Positions 32,910 to 46,090 of a stretch of 64,000 nt of DNA are shown here, piece by piece; position 1 is the first letter of the stretch, and the number at the start of each line of letters is the position of its first letter. The DNA is taken from assembly GCA_009668015.1 (NCBI GenBank), contig WJYB01000010.1, positions 90,942 to 154,941 on the forward strand, given 5' to 3'. The stretch comes from Enterobacteriaceae bacterium RIT714 (GTDB lineage: Bacteria > Pseudomonadota > Gammaproteobacteria > Enterobacterales > Enterobacteriaceae). The notes beneath the pieces were generated by a model, which did not search any database, was not told the DNA's origin, and saw only the letters and a program-made list of their open reading frames with translations. The position numbers and the translations under genes are program-made.

Positions 32910-34886
32910 ATGAATCGTTTTATTATGGCTGATAGCCTGCAATGTATCGGGTGTCACGCCTGCGAAGTGGCCTGCGTGATGGCCCACAATGATGAGCAAC
33001 ACGTCCTGAACTCGCGTCAGTTTGTCCCTCGCATTACGGTGCTGAAAGAGGGGGAACGACGCAGCGCAGTCACCTGCCATCACTGTGAAAATGCCCCCTG
33101 TGCCCGGAGCTGTCCAAACGGCGCGATCGCCCGTAGCAACGACAGCGTACAGGTGAATCAGCAAAAATGCATCGGTTGCAAAGCCTGCGTCGTCGCATGT
33201 CCCTTTGGGACGATGGAGATTATCGTCACGCCGACGGAGGACGGCCACGCGAAAGCCTCAGCGCATAAATGTGATTTGTGCCGCGACAGGCCGCAAGGAC
33301 CGGCGTGCGTGGAGAACTGCCCGGCAGATGCCCTGACGCTTATCACTCCCGGCGTGCTGGATCGGTTGGCAAAAGCGAGACGTCAGCGGGCGGCGAGCCT
33401 GGAAGCGCAGCCGTGGCACAGCGCGGCGATAGTGGGTGAACCGCAACAGACGAAACGCCAGCAATTGCAGACCCAGCCCCCGCGCGGCGAGCCGGATAAG
33501 CTCAGCCCGGCGGTCAGAAAGCAGCATTTCGACGAAATTTATCTGCCCTTCAGCGCCGAACAGGCGCAGCGTGAGGCCGCGCGCTGCCTGACGTGCGGTG
33601 AGCATTCCATCTGCGAGTGGACCTGCCCGCTGCATAATCATATTCCACAGTGGATTGCGCGCGCGAAAGCCGGAGACATCGAGGCGGCGGTCGCGCTGTC
33701 ACATCAGACCAACTGTTTACCGGAAATTACCGGGCGGGTCTGTCCGCAGGACCGTTTGTGCGAAGGGGCCTGTACGCTGCGTGATGAATCCGGCTCGGTG
33801 ACGATTGGCAATATTGAACGCTACATTACCGATCGGGCGCTGGCTAACGGCTGGCGGCCCGACGTGACCGGCGTCGCCCCGGTTGATAAGCGTATCGCGA
33901 TTATTGGCGCGGGTCCGGCGGGACTGGCGTGCGCCGATGTGCTCGTCCGGCACGGTGTCAGTGTGACGGTCTATGACCGACATCCGGAGATTGGCGGTTT
34001 ACTGACCTTTGGTATTCCGGCCTTCAAGCTGGAGAAATCTCTGCTGGCGCGCCGCAGGGAGATCTTCACGGCGATGGGGATTCGCTTTGAGCTGAATTGC
34101 GAAATTGGCAAAGATCTGCCGATGTCGTCGTTGCTGCACGACTACGACGCGGTATTTATTGGCGTAGGAACCTATCGATCCATGAAGGCGGGCATCCCTC
34201 ATGAAGACGCGCCGGGTGTTTACGACGCACTCCCCTTCCTGATGGCAAATACCCGTCACCTGATGGGACTTGCGCCAGCGGAAGCGGAACCCTATCTCGA
34301 CACTGCGGGCCTGAATGTGGTGGTTCTGGGTGGCGGTGATACCGCGATGGATTGCGTGCGCACCGCCTTGCGCCAGCGGGCAGCAAAAGTCACCTGCGCG
34401 TATCGCCGGGATGAAGCCAATATGCCGGGTTCGAAAAAAGAGGTGAAAAATGCCAGGGACGAGGGGGCAGACTTTGAATTCAACGTTCAGCCGGTTGAGC
34501 TGGTTCTGGACGATGCCGGACGCGTGAGCGGCATTCGCTTATTGCGCACTCAGCTGGGCGAGGCCGATGCGCAGGGGCGGCGACGTCCGGTTCCGGTTGA
34601 GGGCAGCGAATTTGTGATGCCAGCCGATGTTGTCATTATGGCGTTTGGTTTCAATCCGCACGGAATGCCCTGGCTGCAGGCGCAGGGCGTGAATATGGAC
34701 GATCGGGGGCGCATCGTCGCCAGCGTGGAGAGCCGCTATCGCTACCAGACCAGCCATCCGCAGATTTTTGCTGGTGGTGATGCGGTACGTGGCGCAGATC
34801 TGGTGGTGACCGCGATGGCGGAGGGGCGTCATGCCGCGCAGGGTATGATGGACTGGCTGGGAATCGAACGGCCAAAAACGCATTAA
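32910..34886 (+). CDS. aegA: AegA, iron-sulfur / FAD oxidoreductase
   Basis: The 658-residue protein (E. coli 659) fuses an N-terminal polyferredoxin module (several CxxCxxC clusters, e.g. CIGCHACEVAC and CIGCKACVVACPFG, about 1-170) to a GltD-like glutamate-synthase-small-subunit module. The latter has a second cysteine region (CPLHNHIPQWI), an FAD dinucleotide motif (AIIGAGPAGLACADVL, about 330) and an NAD(P)H motif (VVVLGGGDTAMDC, about 475). The E. coli protein has been linked to formate-dependent urate breakdown under anaerobic conditions. I chose ATG 32910 (MNRFIMADS). It is divergent from narQ, which fits anaerobic control. Confidence 0.93.
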   Translation: MNRFIMADSLQCIGCHACEVACVMAHNDEQHVLNSRQFVPRITVLKEGERRSAVTCHHCENAPCARSCPNGAIARSNDSVQVNQQKCIGCKACVVACPFGTMEIIVTPTEDGHAKASAHKCDLCRDRPQGPACVENCPADALTLITPGVLDRLAKARRQRAASLEAQPWHSAAIVGEPQQTKRQQLQTQPPRGEPDKLSPAVRKQHFDEIYLPFSAEQAQREAARCLTCGEHSICEWTCPLHNHIPQWIARAKAGDIEAAVALSHQTNCLPEITGRVCPQDRLCEGACTLRDESGSVTIGNIERYITDRALANGWRPDVTGVAPVDKRIAIIGAGPAGLACADVLVRHGVSVTVYDRHPEIGGLLTFGIPAFKLEKSLLARRREIFTAMGIRFELNCEIGKDLPMSSLLHDYDAVFIGVGTYRSMKAGIPHEDAPGVYDALPFLMANTRHLMGLAPAEAEPYLDTAGLNVVVLGGGDTAMDCVRTALRQRAAKVTCAYRRDEANMPGSKKEVKNARDEGADFEFNVQPVELVLDDAGRVSGIRLLRTQLGEADAQGRRRPVPVEGSEFVMPADVVIMAFGFNPHGMPWLQAQGVNMDDRGRIVASVESRYRYQTSHPQIFAGGDAVRGADLVVTAMAEGRHAAQGMMDWLGIERPKTH

Positions 34887-34952
34887 ATCAGTGGGGCGAC
34901 AAAGCGGGTTTCACGGCGTACTATGAATAACTCATTACGTTCTGGAGCCCGT

Positions 34953-35528
34953 ATGAGCCTGAAAATTGAGATCATCAAAGATAAAATTCTCTCCGAAAAC
35001 TATTTTGTTCTGCGCAATTTTACCTACGATTTGACCCGCAACAACGGGGAAGTGATCCGCCACAAACGCGAAGTATACGACCGCGGCAACGGCGCAACCA
35101 TCCTGTTATACAGCCGTGAGAAGCAGAGCGTGGTTCTGATCCGTCAGTTCCGCGTAGCGACCTGGGTGAATGGCAACCCTGACGGATGCCTGATTGAAAC
35201 CTGTGCCGGCCTGCTGGATAACGACGAGCCGGAAGTCTGCATTCGCAAAGAGGCGATTGAAGAGACCGGGTTTGAAGTGGGTGAGGTCAAGAAACTGTTT
35301 GAGCTGTACATGTCTCCCGGCGGCGTCACGGAGTTAATTCACTTCTTCATCGCTGAATACAGCGATGCCCAGCGCAGCAATGCGGGGGGCGGTGTAGAAG
35401 ATGAAGCGATCGACGTGCTGGAAATTCCGTTTACGCAGGCGCTGGAGATGGTCAAAACCGGTGAAATCAAGGATGGTAAGACGTTGATACTGCTCCAGTA
35501 TTTACAGCTGTCTGGTCTAATGGCTTGA
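34953..35528 (+). CDS. nudK: GDP-mannose pyrophosphatase NudK
   Basis: The 191-residue Nudix hydrolase (E. coli 191) cleaves GDP-mannose to mannose-1-phosphate and GMP. The Nudix box runs from GLLDNDE to [12 protein letters not shown], with Lys in place of the usual Arg, as in E. coli NudK. I chose ATG 34953 (MSLKIEI). The ATG ten codons upstream gives a longer N-terminus with no family support. It lies 66 bp after aegA in the same direction and may be partly co-transcribed. Confidence 0.94.
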   Translation: MSLKIEIIKDKILSENYFVLRNFTYDLTRNNGEVIRHKREVYDRGNGATILLYSREKQSVVLIRQFRVATWVNGNPDGCLIETCAGLLDNDEPEVCIRKEAIEETGFEVGEVKKLFELYMSPGGVTELIHFFIAEYSDAQRSNAGGGVEDEAIDVLEIPFTQALEMVKTGEIKDGKTLILLQYLQLSGLMA

Positions 35529-35657
35529 TTTTTATAGCATCTATAAAATGCATTTCAGATAAATCTATCCGATAAATCCGATTGAGCAACCCCGGTCAGG
35601 ACACGAAGATACTGCCAGTTTCTGTTTTCGAGTTTCTGCTCCGGGATTGTGCCTTTC

Positions 35658-36701
35658 ATGCGCTACAGCATTCTTCTTATTCTCTTGTTCAGCATGCTGC
35701 CTGTGCCACGGGTATGGGCCGCACCTGCACAGCAATCTTTTTCCGACTGGCAGGTCACCTGCAATAACCAGAATTTTTGCGTCGCGCGCAATACCGGAGA
35801 GCACCGTGGTCTGGTGATGACCCTGAGCCGCAGCGCCGGGGCCAAAACCGATGCCTCACTGCGTATTGATTTGGGCGGACTGACGTCGCCGCAAACCAAA
35901 GAAGCGCCTGTCGCCCCACGCCTGTTGCTGGACGGCGCGCCCCTCACGCTGGATGCGCCGCACTGGAAGCTCACGCCGTGGCATCTGCTGACCGATGACT
36001 CGGCCACGATTACCGCTTTTCTCAAAACCATTCAGGAAGGCGAGGCGTTGACGTTGCGTGGCGGGCAACAGCGCCTCTCCCTGGCCGGGCTGAAGGCCGC
36101 GTTGCTGTTTATTGATTCTCAACAGCAGCGCGTGGGCAGCGAAACCGCCTGGATTAAAAAAGGCGACAGCCCGCCGTTAAGCGTTCCACCGGCCCCGGCG
36201 CTCAAAGAGGTGGCGGTGGTCAACCCGACCCCGACGCCGCTGACCCATGATGAACTCAATGACCTGCTGGACTACGGCACCTGGCGCATGAATAACAGCC
36301 AGTGTTCGCTGGATCCCAACCGGCGGGAAGTGAGAGTCACGGCATTAACGGATGATAAGGCGCTGCTGATGATTAGCTGCGAAGCGGGGGCTTACAATAC
36401 GGTGGATCTGGCATGGCAGGTCTCACGCAAAAAGCCCTTTGCCGCGCGGGCAGTGCGTTTGCGTTTACCGTTTGTCTCGTCGAGTGAAAGCAGTGAAATG
36501 GAGCTGATGAACGCCCGTTTTGATGAAAAAACGCGCGAGCTGACGACGCTGGCACTTGGTCGCGGAATGGCCGACTGTGGGATTCAGACGCGCTGGCGTT
36601 TTGACGGCCAGCGCTTTCGTCTGGTGCGTTATGCTGAAGAGCCGAGCTGCGATAACTGGCATGGGCCAGATGCCTGGCCCACGTTATGGATCACCCGTTA
36701 A
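35658..36701 (+). CDS. ypfG: DUF1176 periplasmic protein YpfG
   Basis: The 347-residue protein (E. coli 347) has a signal peptide ([21 protein letters not shown], cleaved before APAQQ) and a DUF1176 domain over most of its length, with conserved cysteine pairs ([30 protein letters not shown]). No function is known. I start at ATG 35658 because the GTG at 35649 adds only three residues before the signal peptide. Its end overlaps the convergent tktB by 4 bp. Confidence 0.92.
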   Translation: MRYSILLILLFSMLPVPRVWAAPAQQSFSDWQVTCNNQNFCVARNTGEHRGLVMTLSRSAGAKTDASLRIDLGGLTSPQTKEAPVAPRLLLDGAPLTLDAPHWKLTPWHLLTDDSATITAFLKTIQEGEALTLRGGQQRLSLAGLKAALLFIDSQQQRVGSETAWIKKGDSPPLSVPPAPALKEVAVVNPTPTPLTHDELNDLLDYGTWRMNNSQCSLDPNRREVRVTALTDDKALLMISCEAGAYNTVDLAWQVSRKKPFAARAVRLRLPFVSSSESSEMELMNARFDEKTRELTTLALGRGMADCGIQTRWRFDGQRFRLVRYAEEPSCDNWHGPDAWPTLWITR

Positions 36702-38686
36702 AGCACGCTAAGGGCTTTCTCGACCACGTTCTCGACGGTAAAGCCAAAGTACGGAAACAGCTTGTCCGCCGGGGCCGATTCTCCGTAGCCGGTCATCCCG
36801 ACAATGGCGCCTTTTAAACCGACATATTTATACCAGTAGTCGGCAATTCCCGCCTCAACGGCCACCCGAGCGGCGACGTTTGAGGGCAGTACCGACTCAC
36901 GGTATGCCTCATCCTGTGCATCGAAAATATCCGTTGAGGGCAGGGACACCACGCGGACCGCGTGTCCTTCTGCGGTCAATTTCTCCGCGGCCTGGACGGT
37001 GATTTCGATCTCCGAACCGGTCGCAATCAGAATCACATCTGGCTTACCGCCGCTGTCTTTCAGCACGTAACCACCGCGCGCAATATTTTTCACCTGCTCG
37101 GGAGTGCGCTCAATCTGTGCCAGATTCTGCCGCGACAGGATCAGTGCGGTCGGGCCGGTATGGCGTTCGACGGCCAGCTTCCAGCCCACGGCGGCTTCGA
37201 CCTGATCGCATGGACGCCAGGTACTAAAGTTTGGCGTCAGACGCAGGCTGGCGAGCTGTTCCACGGCCTGGTGCGTTGGACCGTCCTCCCCCAGTCCGAT
37301 GGAGTCATGGGTGTAAACCATAATTTGCCGCGCCTTCATCAGCGCCGCCATGCGCGCGGCATTGCGGGCATACTCGACGAACATCAGGAAAGTGGCCGTG
37401 TACGGGACAAATCCGCCATGATGGGCGATGCCGTTGGCGATGGCGGTCATCCCGAATTCGCGCACGCCGTAATGAATGTAGTTGCCTGAAATATCCTCTT
37501 TCAGCGATTTGGAGCCTGACCAGATCGTCAGGTTGCTTGGCGCCAGATCCGCAGAGCCGCCCAGCAGTTCAGGCAGAATCGGACCAATAGCATTCAGCGT
37601 ATTTTGCGAAGCCTTACGGGTGGCGATTTTCGCCGGGTTGGACTGCAAATCGTCAATCAATTTCTGGGTCGTCTGTTCCCAGTTTTCCGGCAGGCCGCCG
37701 CTCATCCGCCGTGAGAATTCTGCTGCCAGCTCCGGATGCGCTTTTTTGTAGGCCGCAAATTTTCCGTTCCACGCCTGCTGCGCTTTTTCACCCTCTTCGC
37801 GCGCATCCCATGCGTGATAAATCTCTTTCGGGATCTCAAACGGCGGATACTTCCAGCCGAGTTTCTGGCGCGTCAGCGCCACTTCTTCTTCGCCCAGCGC
37901 TGCGCCGTGCGCCTCTTCTTTACCCGCTTTGTTCGGCGAACCAAAACCGATCGTGGTGCGACAGATAATCAGCGACGGTTTGTCGGTCACGCCCTGCGCT
38001 TCGATAATGGCTTTTTTCACCGCCTCCGGATCATGGCCGTCAATTTCGTGCACGACGTGCCAGTGGTAGGCCTCGAAGCGTTTGGCGGTATCGTCGGTAA
38101 ACCAGCCGTCGGTTTCGCCGTCAATGGAAATGCCGTTGTGATCGTAGAAACCAATCAGTTTGCCCAGACCCAGCGTGCCCGCCAGCGAACAGACCTCATG
38201 GGAGATCCCTTCCATCAAACACCCGTCGCCCATAAAGACGTAGGTGAAGTGGTCAACGATGTCATGGCCTGGCTGGTTAAACTGTGCGCCCAGCGTGCGT
38301 TCAGCAATCGCCAGTCCGACGGCATTCGCCAGCCCCTGGCCGAGCGGCCCGGTGGTGGTTTCCACGCCCGGCGTGTAGCCCAGCTCCGGATGGCCGGGGG
38401 TTTTGGAATGCAACTGGCGGAAGTTTTTCAGCTCGGAGAGCGGCAGGTCATAACCGGAGAGATGCAACAGGCTGTACAGCAGCATAGAGGCGTGGCCGTT
38501 CGAGAGAATAAAGCGGTCGCGGTCATACCACGTGGGATCGGTCGGATTGTGTTTCAGGAAGTCATTCCACAGCACTTCGGCGATATCGGCCATCCCCATA
38601 GGGGCGCCAGGGTGGCCGGAATTGGCTTTTTGCACCGCATCCATGCTGAGGGCGCGGATGGCATTGGCTAGCTCTTTACGGGACAT
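36698..38686 (-). CDS. tktB: transketolase 2
   Basis: The 662-residue thiamine-diphosphate enzyme (E. coli TktB 667) moves two-carbon units in the non-oxidative pentose phosphate pathway. The N-terminal ThDP motif [12 protein letters not shown], the central pyrimidine-binding domain (about 355-525: [15 protein letters not shown]) and the C-terminal domain are complete. Pairing with talA 19 bp upstream identifies it as TktB rather than TktA. The pair is RpoS-dependent in E. coli. Confidence 0.96.
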   Translation of the reverse strand: MSRKELANAIRALSMDAVQKANSGHPGAPMGMADIAEVLWNDFLKHNPTDPTWYDRDRFILSNGHASMLLYSLLHLSGYDLPLSELKNFRQLHSKTPGHPELGYTPGVETTTGPLGQGLANAVGLAIAERTLGAQFNQPGHDIVDHFTYVFMGDGCLMEGISHEVCSLAGTLGLGKLIGFYDHNGISIDGETDGWFTDDTAKRFEAYHWHVVHEIDGHDPEAVKKAIIEAQGVTDKPSLIICRTTIGFGSPNKAGKEEAHGAALGEEEVALTRQKLGWKYPPFEIPKEIYHAWDAREEGEKAQQAWNGKFAAYKKAHPELAAEFSRRMSGGLPENWEQTTQKLIDDLQSNPAKIATRKASQNTLNAIGPILPELLGGSADLAPSNLTIWSGSKSLKEDISGNYIHYGVREFGMTAIANGIAHHGGFVPYTATFLMFVEYARNAARMAALMKARQIMVYTHDSIGLGEDGPTHQAVEQLASLRLTPNFSTWRPCDQVEAAVGWKLAVERHTGPTALILSRQNLAQIERTPEQVKNIARGGYVLKDSGGKPDVILIATGSEIEITVQAAEKLTAEGHAVRVVSLPSTDIFDAQDEAYRESVLPSNVAARVAVEAGIADYWYKYVGLKGAIVGMTGYGESAPADKLFPYFGFTVENVVEKALSVL

Positions 38687-38705
38687 AGTTCACTCCATGG
38701 CAAGA

Positions 38706-39656
38706 TTAAAGTTTGGCGGCAAGCAGGTCTTCAAGTTTGCGCTGGTCAACGGCGAAGAGGCGGATCCCCTCGGCCAGTTTATCCACGGCCATTGCGTCCT
38801 GATTATGTTCCCAGCGGAACTCGGCTTCGGTAAGTGGCTTCGGTTTTGGCAGAACGGTAGAGGTGGGAATGAGCTTACGAATCACCGTCTCTTCTTTGTC
38901 CTGAAGCTCTTTCAGAAGGTTAGGCGAGATGGTGAGGCGATCGCAGCCTGCCAGCGCCAGGATCTGCTCGGTGCGTCGGAAGCTGGCTCCCATCACGATG
39001 GTTTCGTAGCGGTGCTGTTTGAAGTAGTCGTAGATATTGCGCACGGATTTTACGCCGGGGTCTTCCTCGACCACGTACGGGTCCAGCGGCTGTTTTGCCT
39101 GATACCAGTCGTAGATTCGGCCCACAAACGGCGAGACCAAAAATACCCCCGCTTCAGCACAGGCGCGGGCCTGCGCAAAGGAGAACAGCAGCGTCAGATT
39201 ACAGTTGATCCCCTCTTTCTCAAGCACTTCGGCGGCGCGAATACCCTCCCAGGTGGAGGCGAGCTTAATCAGAATGCGCGATTTATCAATATCTTGCTCC
39301 TGATAAAGCGCCACTAACCGGCGTGCTTTAGCAATGCTTTTTTCGCTATCGAATGACAGGCGAGCATCCACTTCCGTTGACACGCGTCCGGGGATGCTTT
39401 TCAGAATTTCCGCACCGATATTGACCGCCAGTTTGTCGCTGGCCTCCGCCACCTGTTGCTCCTGGGTTTTGCCGCGCTGTTTACCGTAGGCGATGGCGTC
39501 GTCTATCAGGTGGCTGAAGTGCTCAAGGCCTGCCGCCTTCAGCAGCAGCGACGGGTTGGTGGTCGCATCCTCCGGCTGATAGTGGCGGATTGACTCGATA
39601 TCGCCGCTGTCGGCGACAACTGTCGTGAATTTTTTGATGCCGTCTAATTGGTTCAT
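38706..39656 (-). CDS. talA: transaldolase A
   Basis: The 316-residue enzyme (E. coli TalA 316) transfers dihydroxyacetone units in the pentose phosphate pathway through a Schiff-base Lys in [11 protein letters not shown] (about residue 131). The second signature [10 protein letters not shown] is near residue 33. It is the first gene of talA-tktB. The 291 bp upstream hold the divergent talA and maeB promoters, though I could not single out a confident sigma-S -10. Confidence 0.97.
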   Translation of the reverse strand: MNQLDGIKKFTTVVADSGDIESIRHYQPEDATTNPSLLLKAAGLEHFSHLIDDAIAYGKQRGKTQEQQVAEASDKLAVNIGAEILKSIPGRVSTEVDARLSFDSEKSIAKARRLVALYQEQDIDKSRILIKLASTWEGIRAAEVLEKEGINCNLTLLFSFAQARACAEAGVFLVSPFVGRIYDWYQAKQPLDPYVVEEDPGVKSVRNIYDYFKQHRYETIVMGASFRRTEQILALAGCDRLTISPNLLKELQDKEETVIRKLIPTSTVLPKPKPLTEAEFRWEHNQDAMAVDKLAEGIRLFAVDQRKLEDLLAAKL

Positions 39657-39947
39657 GGAAATGACTCCTTGGAAATAACAGAGTTAGGCGAGTGCGTTGG
39701 TTCACACTTCTGCGAAATACATGACGTACTTAACAAAAAAGCATAGCAGACGGGGGAGGCATTGCTTCCGGCAGTGGGTAACATCATTGTTATAAATTGA
39801 TAACAAATTTTGCCCCGGGATGGTGAGAGTTTGGCAGCCTTCAAAGTTTGCGCTCTCTTCACGGGCGATACTAAGCGCCACTTCAGGGCGAGCCGCAGGA
39901 ACGTGAAACGCCGCCCTTTTTGATCGATACGTGAAAGGAACAATAAG

Positions 39948-42227
39948 ATGGATGATCAGTTAAAACAGAGTGCCCTCGATTTTCATCAATTCCCTGTACC
40001 GGGCAAAATCCAGGTTTCTCCGACCAAACCCCTCGCCACTCAGCGCGATCTGGCGCTGGCCTATTCACCAGGCGTCGCCGCGCCTTGTCTTGAGATTGAA
40101 AAAGACCCGTTGGCGGCCTACAAATACACGGCGCGTGGCAATCTGGTGGCGGTGGTCTCAAACGGGACGGCGGTTCTGGGGCTGGGCAACATTGGTGCGC
40201 TGGCCGGTAAGCCGGTGATGGAAGGGAAGGGCGTCCTGTTCAAGAAATTTGCCGGTATTGACGTCTTCGACATCGAAGTGGATGAACTGGATCCGGACAA
40301 ATTTATCAACGTCGTGGCCGCGCTGGAGCCGACATTTGGCGGCATCAACCTTGAAGATATCAAAGCGCCGGAATGTTTCTACATTGAGCAGAAATTGCGC
40401 GAACGTATGAACATTCCGGTGTTCCACGACGATCAGCACGGCACGGCAATTATCAGCACGGCGGCCATTCTGAATGGTCTGCGCGTGGTGGAGAAAAACC
40501 TCTCCGACGTCCGCATGGTCGTCTCCGGCGCGGGTGCTGCAGCCATCGCCTGTATGAACCTGCTGGTGGCGCTGGGCATGCAGAAGCACAACATTGTGGT
40601 GTGCGACTCAAAAGGGGTTATCTACAAAGATCGCGAAGCGAACATGGCAGAAACCAAAGCCGCGTATGCCGTGGAAGATGACGGCAAGCGCACGCTGGAC
40701 GAGGTAATTGACGGCGCGGATATTTTCCTTGGCTGTTCGGGCCCGAAAGTGCTGACCCCGGAAATGGTCAAGAAAATGGCGCGCGCGCCAATGATTCTGG
40801 CGCTGGCAAACCCGGAGCCGGAAATCCTGCCACCGCTGGCGAAAGCCGTGCGTGAAGATGCGATTATCTGCACTGGTCGTTCTGATTATCCAAACCAGGT
40901 CAACAACGTGCTGTGCTTCCCGTTCATCTTCCGCGGTGCGCTGGACGTGGGGGCGACTGCGATCAACGAAGAGATGAAACTCGCCGCGGTACATGCCATC
41001 GCCGAGCTGGCGCATGCGGAGCAGAGCGAAGTGGTGGCCTCGGCCTACGGCGATCAGGACCTGAGCTTTGGCCCGGATTACATCATACCGAAACCGTTCG
41101 ATCCGCGTCTGATCGTCAAGATCGCTCCGGCGGTCGCCAAAGCCGCGATTGATTCCGGCGTGGCGACGCGTCCGATTGAAGATTTTGATGCCTACGTAGA
41201 TAAGCTCACCGAGTTTGTCTACAAAACCAATCTGTTCATGAAGCCGATTTTCTCTCAGGCGCGCGCCGACGCTAAACGCGTGGTGCTGGCCGAAGGTGAA
41301 GAAGCGCGCGTTCTGCATGCGACGCAGGAGCTGATCACGCTGGGGCTGGCAAAACCGATTCTGATTGGTCGTCCGAGCGTCATCGAAATGCGCATCCAGA
41401 AACTCGGTCTGCAAATCAAACCGGGTGTTGATTTCGAAATCGTTAACAACGAATCCGATCCGCGATTTAAAGAGTACTGGAGCGAGTACTACAGCATTAT
41501 GAAGCGTCGGGGGATCACTCAGGAGCAGGCCCAGCGCGCGGTGATCGGCAATACTACGGTGATCGGTGCGATCATGGTTCATCGTGGCGAAGCCGATGCG
41601 CTGATCTGCGGGACGATTGGTGATTATCATGAACATTTCAGCGTGGTGCAGGAGATCTTTGGCTATCGCGACGGGGTGCATACGGCGGGGGCGATGAATG
41701 CGCTGCTGCTGCCAAGCGGCAACACCTTTATCGCGGATACCTATGTTAATGACGACCCTACGCCGGAACAGCTGGCGGAAATCACGGTGATGGCGGCGGA
41801 AACGGTACGTCGCTTCGGCATTGAGCCGAAGGTCGCGCTGCTGTCGCACTCTAACTTTGGTTCATCGAAATCACCCGCCGCCAGCAAAATGCGCCAGACG
41901 CTGGAGCTGGTGCGTGAACGTGCGCCAGAGCTGATGATTGACGGTGAAATGCACGGCGATGCCGCGCTGGTTGAGAGTATCCGTAACGAGCGGATGCCGG
42001 ACAGCCCGCTGAAAGGTTCTGCAAACGTGTTGATTATGCCGAACGTCGAAGCCGCGCGTATCAGTTACAACCTGCTGCGCGTGTCCAGTTCGGAAGGGGT
42101 GACAGTGGGACCGGTACTGATGGGCGTATCGAAACCGGTGCATGTGTTAACACCGATTGCCTCCGTGCGTCGTATCGTCAATATGGTCGCGCTGGCGGTG
42201 GTGGAGGCACAGACACAGCCGTTGTAG
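39948..42227 (+). CDS. maeB: NADP-dependent malic enzyme (malic enzyme-PTA fusion)
   Basis: The 759-residue protein (E. coli 759) has an N-terminal malic enzyme (about 1-425; [32 protein letters not shown](P)-binding [12 protein letters not shown]) that decarboxylates malate to pyruvate. Its C-terminal phosphotransacetylase-like domain (about 430-759) is regulatory, binding acetyl-CoA rather than catalysing. AAAGGAACAA precedes the start. In E. coli the eut operon follows. Here a tandem repeat and hemF follow instead. Confidence 0.97.
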   Translation: MDDQLKQSALDFHQFPVPGKIQVSPTKPLATQRDLALAYSPGVAAPCLEIEKDPLAAYKYTARGNLVAVVSNGTAVLGLGNIGALAGKPVMEGKGVLFKKFAGIDVFDIEVDELDPDKFINVVAALEPTFGGINLEDIKAPECFYIEQKLRERMNIPVFHDDQHGTAIISTAAILNGLRVVEKNLSDVRMVVSGAGAAAIACMNLLVALGMQKHNIVVCDSKGVIYKDREANMAETKAAYAVEDDGKRTLDEVIDGADIFLGCSGPKVLTPEMVKKMARAPMILALANPEPEILPPLAKAVREDAIICTGRSDYPNQVNNVLCFPFIFRGALDVGATAINEEMKLAAVHAIAELAHAEQSEVVASAYGDQDLSFGPDYIIPKPFDPRLIVKIAPAVAKAAIDSGVATRPIEDFDAYVDKLTEFVYKTNLFMKPIFSQARADAKRVVLAEGEEARVLHATQELITLGLAKPILIGRPSVIEMRIQKLGLQIKPGVDFEIVNNESDPRFKEYWSEYYSIMKRRGITQEQAQRAVIGNTTVIGAIMVHRGEADALICGTIGDYHEHFSVVQEIFGYRDGVHTAGAMNALLLPSGNTFIADTYVNDDPTPEQLAEITVMAAETVRRFGIEPKVALLSHSNFGSSKSPAASKMRQTLELVRERAPELMIDGEMHGDAALVESIRNERMPDSPLKGSANVLIMPNVEAARISYNLLRVSSSEGVTVGPVLMGVSKPVHVLTPIASVRRIVNMVALAVVEAQTQPL

Positions 42228-42246
42228 ACCTTCATCTTCGCCGTCA

Positions 42247-42501
42247 CCCTCACCCTAACCCTCTCCCTAAAAGGGAGAGGGGATCGATCGGTGCGGTGGT
42301 TGTTTCCGCGCCCTGTGGGGAGAGGGGCATCGGTGCGGTATTTCTCCCTCGCCCTGCGGTGAGAGGGGCATCGATACGGTATTTCTCCCGCGCCCTGTGG
42401 GGAGAGGGGCATCGGTGCGGTAATTCTCCCTCGCTCTGTGGGAAGGAGGGATCGATGCGTTTTTCTCCCTCGCCCCTGTGGGGAGAGGGCCGGGGTGAGG
42501 G
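42247..42501. repeat. GC-rich tandem repeat array, five units of about 41 bp
   Basis: Five head-to-tail units (42273-42317, 42318-42358, 42359-42399, 42400-42440, 42441-42480; 45, 41, 41, 41 and 40 bp) each start GGGAGAGGGG-like, run through ATCGGTGCGGTATTTCTCCC and end CGCCCTGTG-like. Each unit boundary can fold as a CCCTCTCCC/GGGAGAGGG-type hairpin. The array is bounded by CCCTCACCCTAACCCTCTCCC-like sequence (42247-42267) and its near inverse (42481-42501). It lies between convergent maeB and hemF, at the position of the eut operon in E. coli. It may terminate or stabilise both transcripts. Confidence 0.85.
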
Positions 42502-42505
42502 GAAA

Positions 42506-44277
<1,772 letters not shown>

Positions 44278-44489
44278 GCGGCCTGAATTGTAAAAATTGG
44301 GGTCCGGGTGTTATATCGTATCGCGTTTAGCGTGACGACAGTCCATGTTGAGAATTGTTTTACTTTTCATTTCAATACGTGACAGAGTGACATTATGTCA
44401 AATTTTTACGCATTTTTCGCCGCTTATTGGCTAACGGCGGCGTTCGCGCCATAATCACTGTTTTTGAACCCAAAAAGGCGGTTAATACC

Positions 44490-44915
44490 ATGGAGATACG
44501 CGTTTTTCGCCAGGAAGATTTCGAAGAGGTGATTACCCTTTGGGAGCGCTGCGATCTGCTGCGTCCGTGGAATGATCCGGAAATGGATATCGAACGTAAG
44601 CTCAATCACGACGTCAGCCTGTTTTTGGTCGCGGAAGTGAATGGGGAAGTGGTGGGAACGGTGATGGGCGGTTACGACGGGCATCGCGGGTCGGCCTATT
44701 ATCTCGGTGTCCACCCGGAATATCGAGGCCGTGGGATCGCTAATGCGCTGCTTAATCGTCTGGAAAAGAAACTGATCGCCCGCGGCTGTCCAAAAATTCA
44801 GATCATGGTGCGCGAAGACAACGATGTGGTATTGGGAATGTATGAGCGCCTGGGGTATGAACATTCTGACGTACTGAGCCTGGGAAAGCGTCTGATCGAA
44901 GATGAAGAATACTGA
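44490..44915 (+). CDS. ypeA: GNAT acetyltransferase YpeA
   Basis: The 141-residue protein (E. coli 141) has a single GNAT domain with the acetyl-CoA motif [10 protein letters not shown] and the C-terminal [14 protein letters not shown]. The substrate is unknown. I chose ATG 44490 (MEIRVFRQ), which gives the E. coli length. Upstream in-frame sequence is basic and not conserved. It overlaps yfeZ by 14 bp. Confidence 0.94.
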   Translation: MEIRVFRQEDFEEVITLWERCDLLRPWNDPEMDIERKLNHDVSLFLVAEVNGEVVGTVMGGYDGHRGSAYYLGVHPEYRGRGIANALLNRLEKKLIARGCPKIQIMVREDNDVVLGMYERLGYEHSDVLSLGKRLIEDEEY

Positions 44916-45351
44916 GTTTCATCCCGCCGATTATGACAATCAGGGGCGTGTCAGGTTACCGTTTTTGTTCTGGTGTGTTTTGTTGCTCCAGGCCAGAACC
45001 TGGGTCCTGTTCGTTGTGGCAGGCGCTTCTCGCGATCAGGGAAGCACGCTGCTGGCCCTGTTTTATCCGGACCATGATAATTTCTGGCTTGGACTCATCC
45101 CCGGCGTACCCGCGGTACTGGCATTTTTATTCAGCGGGCGGCGGCATCTTTATCCGCGCACGTGGGGCTGCATTCGCTGGCTGCTGATCCTGGCGCAGGC
45201 GGTGTTGTTGTGCTGGCAACCGCTGCTGTGGTTCTACGGTGAACCGTTGAGCGGTATTGGCATTGTGCTGGTGGTGGCCGATATCGTGGCCCTGCTGTGG
45301 CTGCTGACCCATCCCCGTTTGCGCGCCAGTTTCGCCATTGAAAAAGATTAA
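44902..45351 (+). CDS. yfeZ: inner membrane protein YfeZ
   Basis: The 149-residue protein (E. coli 151) has four predicted transmembrane helices (about 20-40, 60-76, 85-110, 118-135) and belongs to DUF2919. No function is known. Its start lies inside the ypeA 3' end, so translation is coupled. Confidence 0.9.
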   Translation: MKNTEFHPADYDNQGRVRLPFLFWCVLLLQARTWVLFVVAGASRDQGSTLLALFYPDHDNFWLGLIPGVPAVLAFLFSGRRHLYPRTWGCIRWLLILAQAVLLCWQPLLWFYGEPLSGIGIVLVVADIVALLWLLTHPRLRASFAIEKD

Positions 45352-45412
45352 AGGCACTTTTTACCGATGCTGCACTCCAACAAGCGTTGAATTAACAAGA
45401 AAGGACTTTTCG

Positions 45413-45997
45413 ATGAAATCGCTGCGTTTAGTTTTATGCGCTCTGCCGCTGGTGTTGACCGGGTGTTCGACGTTCTCATCTCTCTCCTCAATTAACTGGT
45501 CGGCTGCTTATCCGTGGAACTGGTTTGGATCGTCATTTGAGGTGACCGAGAAGGGCGTGGGTAACATTACCGCCGCAACGGCACTGGATCAGGATGCGAT
45601 CGAATCCGCGTTAAGCAGCGATTACCGCCTGCGCAGCGGTATGAAAACCGAAAATGGCACCATCGTGCATTATTTTGAAGCGCTGAAAGACGACCAGTTG
45701 GCGCTGATTATCAATGGCGATAAAGGCACGGTGAACCGCATTGAGGTGCTGGATAGTGAAGTCGAAACCGATAGCGGGGTAAAAGTCGGGACGCCATTTA
45801 GCGAACTGTATGACAAAGCGTTCGGCAACTGCGAAAGTGCAGTCGCAGACGAAAAAGTCGCCGTCGAGTGTAAAGCCAAAGACAGCCAGCATATCAGCTA
45901 TCTCTTCACCGGCGAGTGGAGCGGGCCAGAGGGGTTAATGCCTGCGGATGACACGCTGAAAAACTGGAAAGTGAGCAAAATTATCTGGCAGCAGTAA
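45413..45997 (+). CDS. yfeY: DUF1131 lipoprotein YfeY
   Basis: The 194-residue protein (E. coli 191) has a signal peptide with lipobox LTGC (Cys about residue 19) and a DUF1131 (RpoE-regulated lipoprotein) domain with two Cys in its C-terminal half (FGNCES, VECKA). I chose ATG 45413 (MKSLRLVLC), with AAGGA about 10 bp upstream. The function is unknown. The E. coli gene is in the SigmaE regulon. The next gene, yfeX, is separated by a strong hairpin. Confidence 0.92.
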   Translation: MKSLRLVLCALPLVLTGCSTFSSLSSINWSAAYPWNWFGSSFEVTEKGVGNITAATALDQDAIESALSSDYRLRSGMKTENGTIVHYFEALKDDQLALIINGDKGTVNRIEVLDSEVETDSGVKVGTPFSELYDKAFGNCESAVADEKVAVECKAKDSQHISYLFTGEWSGPEGLMPADDTLKNWKVSKIIWQQ

Positions 45998-46033
45998 TTT
46001 GCGCCTGAACAAACCGCCTCGCTGAAATCCAGG

Positions 46034-46039
46034 TATAAT
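46034..46039 (+). promoter_or_regulatory. perfect -10 box in front of yfeX
   Basis: A consensus TATAAT lies 52 bp before the yfeX ATG and 37 bp after yfeY. The -35 position (46011-46016, AAACCG) is poor. Transcription would begin near 46046, directly before a strong terminator-like hairpin. Confidence 0.5.
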
Positions 46040-46050
46040 AGCCGCCATCA

Positions 46051-46079
46051 ATGCCACGACGTCGTGGCATCTTTTTTTT
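46051..46079 (+). terminator. strong terminator or attenuator directly upstream of yfeX
   Basis: ATGCCACGAC GTCGTGGCAT is a 20-bp perfect palindrome followed by C and eight T. The Shine-Dalgarno AGGAGG of yfeX begins two bases after the T-run. It can end yfeY transcripts, but any yfeX message starting at the upstream TATAAT would have to pass through it. Confidence 0.8.
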
Positions 46080-46090
46080 CAGGAGGAGCG

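Noticed and set aside
40608..41849. Long open frame of 413 codons on the strand opposite maeB
   Set aside because: It is antisense to a highly conserved enzyme gene with strong codon bias. The peptide is His/Arg-rich and resembles nothing known, and there is no ribosome binding site.
42273..42480. CRISPR array at the 41-bp repeats
   Set aside because: The units abut with no unique spacers, the variation is spread along the unit, and no cas genes are near.
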